The notes under the pieces are model-generated. The model saw only the letters and a program-made list of their open reading frames with translations. It was not told the origin of the DNA and ran no database searches. Of a DNA stretch of 16,098 nt, positions 8,148 through 14,395 are shown piece by piece. A program made the translations under genes and the position numbers. Position 1 is the stretch's first letter; each line of letters opens with the position of its first letter. This DNA is from an uncultured Rhizobiaceae group bacterium. Lineage in GTDB: Bacteria > Pseudomonadota > Alphaproteobacteria > Rhizobiales > Rhizobiaceae. The stretch is from positions 1 to 16,098 of the forward strand of contig CALHHQ010000268.1 in assembly GCA_938030645.1 (NCBI GenBank), read 5' to 3'.

Positions 8148-8984
8148 ATGCAGAGAAAAACACAAACAGAAGAGCAAGAGATCGTGCTGTCCGTGCGGGA
8201 TATTCATGTTTCTTTCGGCGCTCACCACGTCCTCAAAGGTCTAAATCTCGACGTCTATCGCGGCGAAATTCTCGGATTTGTGGGTGGATCCGGATCAGGT
8301 AAATCTGTTTTGATGCGCACGATCTTGGACCTTGCCAAAAAGCAAGGCGGCAGAATTCAAATTTTAGGACAGGATTACGATGCTGCTGGCGAACAAGAAC
8401 GCATCGGTTTGGACCGAAGAATGGGCGTTTTGTTTCAGCATGGGGCCTTATTTTCGTCGCTGACAGTTAAAGAGAATATTCAGGTTCCAATGCGCGAATA
8501 TCTCAATCTTTCATCCAATCTTATGGATGAATTGGCGAAAGTTAAGATCGAACTTGTTGGTCTGCCAGCCTTTGCCGGAGATAAATATCCATCGGAACTA
8601 TCTGGTGGCATGATCAAACGCGCAGCTTTGGCACGGGCATTGTCCCTTGATCCAGAACTGGTGTTTTTGGATGAACCAACATCTGGTCTCGATCCGATCG
8701 GAGCGGCGGATTTTGATGACTTAATTGCCTCATTGCGTGACACATTGGGCCTTACAGTAATGATGGTGACCCATGATCTCGACAGTTTGCATGCTGTATG
8801 CGATCGCATAGCCGTTTTGCGCGACGGTGTCGTGCACACAACCGGCACAATGCAGGATATGTTGAAGGAAACCGATCCATGGATTGTGTCGTATTTTCAA
8901 GGAAAGCGTGCAAGAGCTGCGTTGGATCACAAGGCAATGAGCCTGAAAACGCGTAGCCAATCGAACAAGGCATCGTTACAGTAA
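8148..8984 (+). CDS. mlaF: MlaF-like ABC transporter ATPase
   Basis: This is the cytoplasmic ATPase that powers the adjacent MlaE permease. All ABC motifs are present in the 278 residues: Walker A GGSGSGKS (46-53), Q-loop in LFQHGALFSSLTV, signature LSGGM (151-155) followed by KRAALARAL, Walker B LVFLDEP (D175, E176), D-loop SGLDP, and switch His209 in MVTHD. The Q-loop context and the LSGGM signature are those of the MlaF/MKL family rather than of importers. The ~35 residues after the NBD core (from about RARAALDHK) are basic and polar, and may correspond to the C-terminal tail that contacts MlaB in relatives. It starts 2 nt after mlaE, with a weak GGGA site inside the mlaE end, and stops 3 nt before the MCE gene. 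Confidence 0.93.
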   Translation: MQRKTQTEEQEIVLSVRDIHVSFGAHHVLKGLNLDVYRGEILGFVGGSGSGKSVLMRTILDLAKKQGGRIQILGQDYDAAGEQERIGLDRRMGVLFQHGALFSSLTVKENIQVPMREYLNLSSNLMDELAKVKIELVGLPAFAGDKYPSELSGGMIKRAALARALSLDPELVFLDEPTSGLDPIGAADFDDLIASLRDTLGLTVMMVTHDLDSLHAVCDRIAVLRDGVVHTTGTMQDMLKETDPWIVSYFQGKRARAALDHKAMSLKTRSQSNKASLQ

Positions 8985-8987
8985 ATT

Positions 8988-10601
8988 ATGGAGACTCGCG
9001 CAAACTATATAGCCGTTGGCTTTTTCACTTTGGTTGCTTTGGTGGCTGCGCTTGCGGTTGTGTTCTGGTTCGGTCGGTACAACGAAACGGACAATCTCGT
9101 TCCCATAGAAGTTCGCATTCAGGGATCGGTGTCCGGTCTTGCAAAAGGCAGCCTTGTTCAATTCAACGGCATCGATGTCGGGCGTGTTGAGGGTTTGCGC
9201 CTCGATTACGATGACCCGCGCTTTGTGGTCGTGGATGCAAAGGTCAACAGCAGCACGCCAATTCGAACTGATACGAGAGCAACAATAGGAATTCGCGGTT
9301 TGTCTGGTGGCGCATTCATTCAATTGGAGGGCGGCACTCCTGATGCTCAAAAACTGCTCGGCAGTGAAGTGCAACCGGGCACAATCCCGCAGATCGAAGG
9401 CGATCCTGCCGCACTCGCAGATTTGCTGGATCGTATAAATGGCATCGCCAACCGGACCGAGCGTATTATGTCGTCTTTGGAACGCGTGGTGGAAAACAGT
9501 GAGAGCAGCATTAACACCACTGTCAAAAACATCGAAACGTTTTCAACGGCTCTTGCCAGCAACAGCGACGGTCTTGAGAAGTTCATGAACAGTGCAGGGG
9601 AAATTGCAAAGTCTCTCGATGGTTTGTCCGGCAAGCTAAGCGGGACAATTTCTCGTGCCGAAGAAATACTGCAAGCTGTTGACCCAAAGACGGTGGGCAA
9701 TACCCTTGAAAATGTTGCGCAGTTTTCAAACACTCTCGCCGATCAACGCGCAGAGATTGCGAGCATCGTAAAGTCGGTTGCCACCACTGTTCAGCAACTC
9801 TCGGTCGCAACGCAGTCGCTGAACTCAACTTTGACGAAGGTCGATGGAGTAATCGATGGTGTATCACCGCAACAAATCTCTCGCATTTTCAAAGATCTGG
9901 AATCTGCAACGAAGCGCGCCAACGAAATAGCAATTTCAGTTGACCCTCGAACTGTTCAACAAACACTAGATGATCTTTCGCAAACGGCCTCAAACGCGCG
10001 TGGAATCGTTTCAGCAATTGATAAATCAGCCATCAACTCGCTGATCACTGATTTAAATGCAGCAAGCAAAAATGTGACCACCTTGTTGGCGGCTCTCGAT
10101 GCTGGAAAAATCAACACAGCAGTTGAAGACATATCGGGCGCAGCCAAAGGGGCTAAATCTGTCATTGATGATGTTTCCAAAGTCACTTCCAAATTCAGCA
10201 CACGTGAAGATGATATCAACAAAATCATCACTGATGCATCTGAACTGACCGCACGTCTCAATCAGACCTCTAAAAAAATTGATGAAGCTGCCAGCCGCGT
10301 AAATACACTGCTTGGCAGCGGTGCGGGTGACGGGTTGGTGGCAGATGCAAGAGAAACTCTCGCGACCTTTAGACAAGCCGCTCAGAGTTTGGACCGCCAA
10401 ATCGGCAGCATCGGTCGGGGCATAACCAAATTTACGGACCGTGGCTTAAGAGACACACAGACACTGATTAACAATGCGGGCCAATCGCTTAATCGCATCG
10501 ACCGTGTTATTCGAAATCTGGAAAGAAACCCATCGTCAATTATCACGGGAGCGGGAGGAAGCCGTATTCGTGAAACAGGCAGTCAACGACCAAGACGGTG
10601 A
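8988..10601 (+). CDS. mlaD: MlaD-like MCE-domain protein with long helical tail
   Basis: This is the periplasmic substrate-channel subunit, anchored in the inner membrane. One N-terminal membrane helix (about residues 7-29) is followed by a single MCE domain (about 38-118: RIQGSVSGLAKGSLVQFNGI, GRVEGLRL, IGIRGLSGGAFIQLEGG). From about 135 to the end the sequence is a long, mostly alpha-helical region rich in S, T, N and A, including a 26-residue tandem repeat. E. coli MlaD has about 183 residues; at 537 this is far longer, as in many alphaproteobacterial and mycobacterial MCE proteins. The near-terminal LERNPSSIITGAGG resembles the NPxxF/I-type ending of long MCE proteins. It could form a tunnel or needle that reaches the outer membrane. 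Start 8988 is 3 nt after the ATPase stop, with no strong ribosome site. Confidence 0.9.
   Translation: METRANYIAVGFFTLVALVAALAVVFWFGRYNETDNLVPIEVRIQGSVSGLAKGSLVQFNGIDVGRVEGLRLDYDDPRFVVVDAKVNSSTPIRTDTRATIGIRGLSGGAFIQLEGGTPDAQKLLGSEVQPGTIPQIEGDPAALADLLDRINGIANRTERIMSSLERVVENSESSINTTVKNIETFSTALASNSDGLEKFMNSAGEIAKSLDGLSGKLSGTISRAEEILQAVDPKTVGNTLENVAQFSNTLADQRAEIASIVKSVATTVQQLSVATQSLNSTLTKVDGVIDGVSPQQISRIFKDLESATKRANEIAISVDPRTVQQTLDDLSQTASNARGIVSAIDKSAINSLITDLNAASKNVTTLLAALDAGKINTAVEDISGAAKGAKSVIDDVSKVTSKFSTREDDINKIITDASELTARLNQTSKKIDEAASRVNTLLGSGAGDGLVADARETLATFRQAAQSLDRQIGSIGRGITKFTDRGLRDTQTLINNAGQSLNRIDRVIRNLERNPSSIITGAGGSRIRETGSQRPRR
9861..10172 (+). repeat. Four in-frame 26-residue (78-nt) repeats in the MCE tail
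   Basis: Within the mlaD tail, residues 292-317, 318-343, 344-369 and 370-395 align with no gaps. They begin VSPQQI, VDPRTV, IDKSAI and LDAGKI. Each has D or S at position 2, I or V at position 6, a hydrophobic residue at 10, an invariant D at 12, L or I at 13, and A or V at 20. A further copy starts at V231 (VDPKTV) and is separated from the array by about 35 residues. The repeats are degenerate at DNA level, so they are old protein repeats and not a recent DNA expansion. Confidence 0.75.
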
Positions 10602-10665
10602 ATTGGATTTTGAAAGTATGAGGCGGGCACCTGTGCAGCGAACTGAGTTGCAAACCAGATCAACA

Positions 10666-11265
10666 ATGATGATGTTTGGTCGTAAGACCAAGCTGACTGT
10701 TGTGCTCGTGTTAGCGCTTCAAGCGTCAGCCTGCGCGCTGATCAAAAAACAGGAAGCACCCCGCGAAACTTATGAAATTTCGGCACCCCAGAGCTTTTCT
10801 GGATTGCGAGCCTCAACAGGTTCTCAAATTCTTGTTAAACTTCCAACGTCTCTAGACGCAATCAATTCTGCACGCATCATTGTGCGGCCGTCTCCTCGAG
10901 TGATCACCTATCTCGAAGGTGCTCAGTGGTCAGACACCGTGCCCAAAATGGTTCAATCCAAACTTGTAGAAGCGTTTGAAAACTCGGCTTCAACTGGCGC
11001 TACTGCAAAGCCAGGTGATGGGCTGGTCATTGACTATCAATTGGTCAGCGATATACGCAGATTTGAAGTGATAAATCGTCAGGCAAATATTGAAATATCA
11101 ATCAAGCTCTTGGCAGATGGATCTGGCAAAGTTGTTGAAACCAAAATTTTTGAAGTTACAGCTGGTGCGTCTAGCGAAACCGCTGATGGATATGTAAACG
11201 CGTTCGATCAGGCGTTTGATCAATTGTCACGCGACATTATTCGATGGGTTTTGAGCAGAGCCTAA
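10666..11265 (+). CDS. PqiC-like auxiliary lipoprotein of the lipid transporter
   Basis: This is a probable outer-membrane lipoprotein of the ABC-type transport auxiliary (PqiC-like) family and would be the partner of the MCE protein at the outer membrane. From the chosen start at 10666 it has 199 residues. It begins MMMFGRKTK, then a hydrophobic h-region and LQASAC, an acceptable lipobox with Cys as the modified residue. The body follows the family pattern: YEISAP after the signal, ILVKLP, INSARIIVRPSPRVITYLEGAQWSD (split over 25 residues), a middle two-strand region, and an amphipathic C-terminal helix ending IIRWVLSRA. The frame is open back to 10474 inside mlaD, and an ATG at 10618 is an alternative start, but only 10666/10669/10672 gives a normal signal peptide. 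No clear Shine-Dalgarno is seen. It lies 64 nt after mlaD and is the last gene of the operon. Confidence 0.8.
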   Translation: MMMFGRKTKLTVVLVLALQASACALIKKQEAPRETYEISAPQSFSGLRASTGSQILVKLPTSLDAINSARIIVRPSPRVITYLEGAQWSDTVPKMVQSKLVEAFENSASTGATAKPGDGLVIDYQLVSDIRRFEVINRQANIEISIKLLADGSGKVVETKIFEVTAGASSETADGYVNAFDQAFDQLSRDIIRWVLSRA

Positions 11266-11273
11266 ATCGGCTC
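11258..11273. terminator. Weak hairpin at the convergent lipoprotein/gltA junction
   Basis: GAGCC (11258-11262) and GGCTC (11269-11273) flank a six-base loop that contains the lipoprotein stop codon. TCTTTTC follows 7 nt later on the plus strand. It lies between the convergent lipoprotein and gltA genes, where termination is expected, but the stem is short and the T-tract is not adjacent. A second small inverted repeat, TTCAA-AA-TTGAA, lies at 11284-11295. Confidence 0.3.
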
Positions 11274-11305
11274 CGCAGATCTTTTCAAAATTGAAGAATG
11301 ACGAA

Positions 11306-12595
11306 CTAACGTTTGTCGAGAGAAACGTATGAGCGTTTTGTTGGCCCAGTGTACAACTGACGCGGCCGCCCGATTTTCTGTTTTGGATCTTCAATCATCT
11401 CTTTCCATTGGGCAATCCAACCCACTGTGCGTGCCAGTGAGAACAACACTGTGAACATTTCTGGTGGGAAACCGAGAGCCTTCAGCGTGATGCCAGAATA
11501 GAAGTCAATGTTTGGATACAGGCCACGGCTTTTGAAATAATCGTCTTCAAGAGCAATTTTTTCCAGTTCCATTGCAACATCCAAAACAGGATCATCTGTT
11601 TTGCCCAGAACCCCTAAAACTTCATGGGTTGTTTGCTGCATAATTTTGGCACGTGGATCGTAGTTCTTGTAAACGCGGTGGCCAAAGCCCATCAGGCGGA
11701 ACGGGTCGTTCTTGTCCTTTGCACGTTCCAAGAACTCTGGAATGCGATCCGGCGTTCCAATCTCGGTCAGCATGTTGAGCGCTGCTTCGTTGGCGCCACC
11801 ATGGGCAGGGCCCCAAAGGCAAGCAATACCAGCTGCGATACATGCAAATGGGTTTGCGCCAGATGAGCCCGCAAGGCGGACCGTCGAAGTTGACGCATTC
11901 TGCTCGTGATCAGCATGAAGCGTGAAAATACGATCCATAGCGCGCGCTAGAACTGGGTTCACTTGATAGTCTTCGGCTGGAACAGCGAAACACATGTGCA
12001 GGAAGTTTGACGCGTAGTCGAGATCATTGCGGGGATACACAAACGGCTGCCCGACGGAATATTTGTACGCCATGGCTGCAATAGTCGGCATTTTCGCAAT
12101 CATGCGCATGGACGCAACCATGCGTTGGCTTTCGTCCGTGATGTCGGTTGAATCGTGGTAGAATGCAGACAAAGCACCCACAACACCAACCATGACAGCC
12201 ATCGGATGTGCATCGCGACGGAAGCCAGAAAACAGCTTGATCATTTGATCATGCAGCATTGTGTGGTTGGTTACACGATGAACAAAATCGGCTTTCTGTT
12301 CCTTGTTTGGCAATTCGCCATAGAGCAACAGATAGCATGTCTCCAAGAAGTCGCCGTTTTCGGCAAGTTCATCAATTGGATAACCACGGTGAAGCAAAAT
12401 GCCGGCATCACCATCGATGTAAGTGATCGCGCTTTCGCAAGAAGCAGTGGACGTGAACCCCGGATCAAATGTGAAGCGATCTGATTGCTTATACAGAGAA
12501 GAAATATCGAGAACATCTGGTCCTACAGATCCTTGACGCACCTCGAACTCGTAGCTTTCTTCGCCAATATTCAATGTCGCTTTTTGATCCGTCAT
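11306..12595 (-). CDS. gltA: Citrate synthase
   Basis: This enzyme condenses acetyl-CoA and oxaloacetate to citrate, the entry step of the TCA cycle, in the cytosol. The 429 residues are close to the ~427 of the hexameric, NADH-sensitive type II enzymes, and the N-terminal ~45-residue domain of that type is present. The catalytic triad is visible: H265 in GPAHGGANEAAL, H306 in MGFGHRVYKNYDPRA, and D364 in YPNIDFYSG. The C-terminal GWIAQWKEM and GRPRQLYTG are also conserved. ATG 12595 is preferred over an in-frame TTG at 12610, because AAAGGGA sits a few bases ahead of it on the minus strand. It lies downstream of gltX on the same strand but has its own promoter in the 223-nt gap. Confidence 0.97.
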   Translation of the reverse strand: MTDQKATLNIGEESYEFEVRQGSVGPDVLDISSLYKQSDRFTFDPGFTSTASCESAITYIDGDAGILLHRGYPIDELAENGDFLETCYLLLYGELPNKEQKADFVHRVTNHTMLHDQMIKLFSGFRRDAHPMAVMVGVVGALSAFYHDSTDITDESQRMVASMRMIAKMPTIAAMAYKYSVGQPFVYPRNDLDYASNFLHMCFAVPAEDYQVNPVLARAMDRIFTLHADHEQNASTSTVRLAGSSGANPFACIAAGIACLWGPAHGGANEAALNMLTEIGTPDRIPEFLERAKDKNDPFRLMGFGHRVYKNYDPRAKIMQQTTHEVLGVLGKTDDPVLDVAMELEKIALEDDYFKSRGLYPNIDFYSGITLKALGFPPEMFTVLFSLARTVGWIAQWKEMIEDPKQKIGRPRQLYTGPTKRSYVSLDKR

Positions 12596-12730
12596 GAAAT
12601 TCCCTTTCAAATGTAATGCGCAATCCGAAGGAGAATGTCCGCCGAAGCTTACAGTTATCTATCAGTTGCTGAAGCGCTGTGACCGTTCTGCAAATGCAGT
12701 CGCCAAAGGAGCGCGCAATGTAGTGACGCT

Positions 12731-12759
12731 GTATTAGAAGATTTACGTTTTGCAAACAA
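12731..12759 (-). promoter_or_regulatory. Sigma-70-type promoter for gltA
   Basis: On the minus strand, TTGTTT (plus 12754-12759) and TAATAC (plus 12731-12736) are separated by exactly 17 nt. The predicted start is near 12724 and leaves a leader of about 129 nt before the gltA ATG. The leader contains CTGCA-AA-TGCAG (plus 12688-12699), a possible operator or small hairpin. This is the best-formed promoter in the window. Confidence 0.6.
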
Positions 12760-12818
12760 GGTGTAGGCCCAATTTGACGCGCACAATTGTTCTTATCTCT
12801 TCGTATTAGGTTCGGCCA

Positions 12819-14249
12819 TCAAACCGTTTGCGCGCGAATTCTGGCAATACATTCCTGCTTGCCAAGAACATGCATAATTTCAAAAACACCAGGTGCCGAA
12901 GTTGTTCCCGTAGCGGCAACTCGAATGGGTTGCATCACTTTACCCATCTTCAAGTCATTGGATGTAATGTAATCACGCAAAATCGTTTCAATGTGTTCCA
13001 GCGACCAAGTTTCAATGGCTTCTAACGTTGGAATCATGTCGGCCAACATCAGGCGTGCTGCGCCTTCGTCTTTGTCCAAAATAGCGAGCGCTTTTTCTTC
13101 CAAAACCACAGGTGCATCTGCAAACAAAAACTTTGCACCTGAAAGAAGATCAAGCAGTGTTTTTGCCCGTTCTTTCAATGCAGGCATCAAAGTAACGAAT
13201 TGAGCGCGATGTTCTGCGGTCCAACGTTCTTTGTACCAGTTGCCATCTTCAATCTCGGGTAAAATAGTCTCAATCGATGAAGCAAGCGCATCACTATCAG
13301 CATCGCGAATGTAGTGGCTGTTCATGTTTTCCAGTTTAGCAAAATCAAAACGTGATGGGCTTTTGCCCATGCCAGCGGTGGAGAATACGGCGAGCAATTC
13401 ATCAGTGGTGAAAAACTCTTGATCTCCATTCGACCAGCCAAGGCGCACTAGATAGTTCCGCAATGCATCTGGCAGGTATCCCATGGCGCGGTAAGCCTCC
13501 GCGCCGGTTGCACCATGTCGTTTGGAAAGCTTTGCACCATCGGGTCCATAGATCAGGGGAATATGCGCCATTTCTGGAACATCCCAACCAAGCGCATCGT
13601 AAATATTCACCTGTCGTGCAGCATTGGTGAGGTGATCGTCACCTCGGATAATATCAGTGACACCCATGTCATGATCATCCACCACGACAGCCAACATGTA
13701 GGTTGGTGTTCCATCAGAGCGCAGCAAGATGAGATCGTCCAAATCATCATTGGGAAAGCGCACTTCACCTTGCACCAAATCATTGATCACAGTCTCGCCC
13801 GTCAATGGCGTTTTCAAACGAATGACAGGTGTCACGCCCTCTGGTGCTTCGGAGGGGTCGCGGTCGCGCCAGCGTCCGTCATAGCGCGGCGAACGCTTTT
13901 CCTGACGCGCCAATTCACGCATCTCTTCCAATTCCTCTTGCGAGGAGAAGCACTTGTAGGCGTTGCCGCTTTCCAACAGCATGTTTGCCACTTCTTGGTG
14001 CCGTTCTACCCGCGAAAATTGCGAGATGGGATCGCCATCCCAATCTAAGCCCAACCAGTTCAATCCATCTACGAGCGCATCCACGGCTTCAGTGGTAGAG
14101 CGCGCACGGTCTGTATCTTCAATCCGCAACAGCATCTTGCCACCATTGGCTTTTGCAAAGAGCCAATTGAACAAAGCAGTGCGAGCTCCGCCAATGTGCA
14201 AGTAGCCGGTGGGTGAAGGAGCGAAGCGGGTAACGACAGGTTTGGACAT
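12819..14249 (-). CDS. gltX: Glutamyl-tRNA synthetase
   Basis: This is a class I aminoacyl-tRNA synthetase that charges tRNA-Glu, and tRNA-Gln as well where GatCAB is used. The HIGH-type motif is APSPTGYLHIGGA (H18-G21) and the KMSKS-type motif is AKLSKRHG (K240-R244). Other family signatures are LRIEDTDRARS, YDGRWR and YMLAVVVDDHDM. The 476-residue length and the helical anticodon-binding C-terminal half are normal. Many alphaproteobacteria carry two gltX copies, and I cannot tell from one copy whether this one is discriminating. ATG 14249 gives the canonical MSKPVVTRFAPSPTG start, with only a weak AGG upstream. It diverges from comEC across 146 nt. A -35-like TTGTTC and a CATAAC lie in that gap on the minus strand, with 15-nt spacing. 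Confidence 0.97.
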   Translation of the reverse strand: MSKPVVTRFAPSPTGYLHIGGARTALFNWLFAKANGGKMLLRIEDTDRARSTTEAVDALVDGLNWLGLDWDGDPISQFSRVERHQEVANMLLESGNAYKCFSSQEELEEMRELARQEKRSPRYDGRWRDRDPSEAPEGVTPVIRLKTPLTGETVINDLVQGEVRFPNDDLDDLILLRSDGTPTYMLAVVVDDHDMGVTDIIRGDDHLTNAARQVNIYDALGWDVPEMAHIPLIYGPDGAKLSKRHGATGAEAYRAMGYLPDALRNYLVRLGWSNGDQEFFTTDELLAVFSTAGMGKSPSRFDFAKLENMNSHYIRDADSDALASSIETILPEIEDGNWYKERWTAEHRAQFVTLMPALKERAKTLLDLLSGAKFLFADAPVVLEEKALAILDKDEGAARLMLADMIPTLEAIETWSLEHIETILRDYITSNDLKMGKVMQPIRVAATGTTSAPGVFEIMHVLGKQECIARIRAQTV

Positions 14250-14283
14250 ACAAATTGAGCCTGAAATGCTTGCGCGTTATGTG

Positions 14284-14365
14284 AGCGCGCCAAAGAGAAC
14301 AAAAGGGGACGTTGCTCCTGTAGCACAAGCGCGCCATCATACAAGCAGGACTGCTGGTCAGTCCT
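14284..14365. repeat. Direct repeats and hairpin in the gltX/comEC divergent region
   Basis: The nonamer AGCGCGCCA occurs at 14284-14292 and again at 14328-14336, 44 bp apart. Just downstream, AGGACTG (14347-14353) and CAGTCCT (14359-14365) form a 7-bp stem with a five-base loop, about 30 nt before the comEC ATG. Without a T-tract the hairpin is not a terminator. It may be a regulator site or mRNA leader structure. No alphaproteobacterial SOS box (GTTC-N7-GTTC type) is present. Confidence 0.35.
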
Positions 14366-14395
14366 ATCCGTATGAGGAACGGGTGACCTGCGACA

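Noticed and set aside
12780..12818. Possible gltX terminator between gltX and gltA
   Set aside because: Only a 5-bp inverted repeat (CAATT/AATTG) with a large loop and no T-tract is visible. gltX may read through into gltA.
14298..14312. GAAC-N7-GACG resembling an alphaproteobacterial SOS box near comEC
   Set aside because: The second half-site has two mismatches to GAAC, and no lexA lies in the window.
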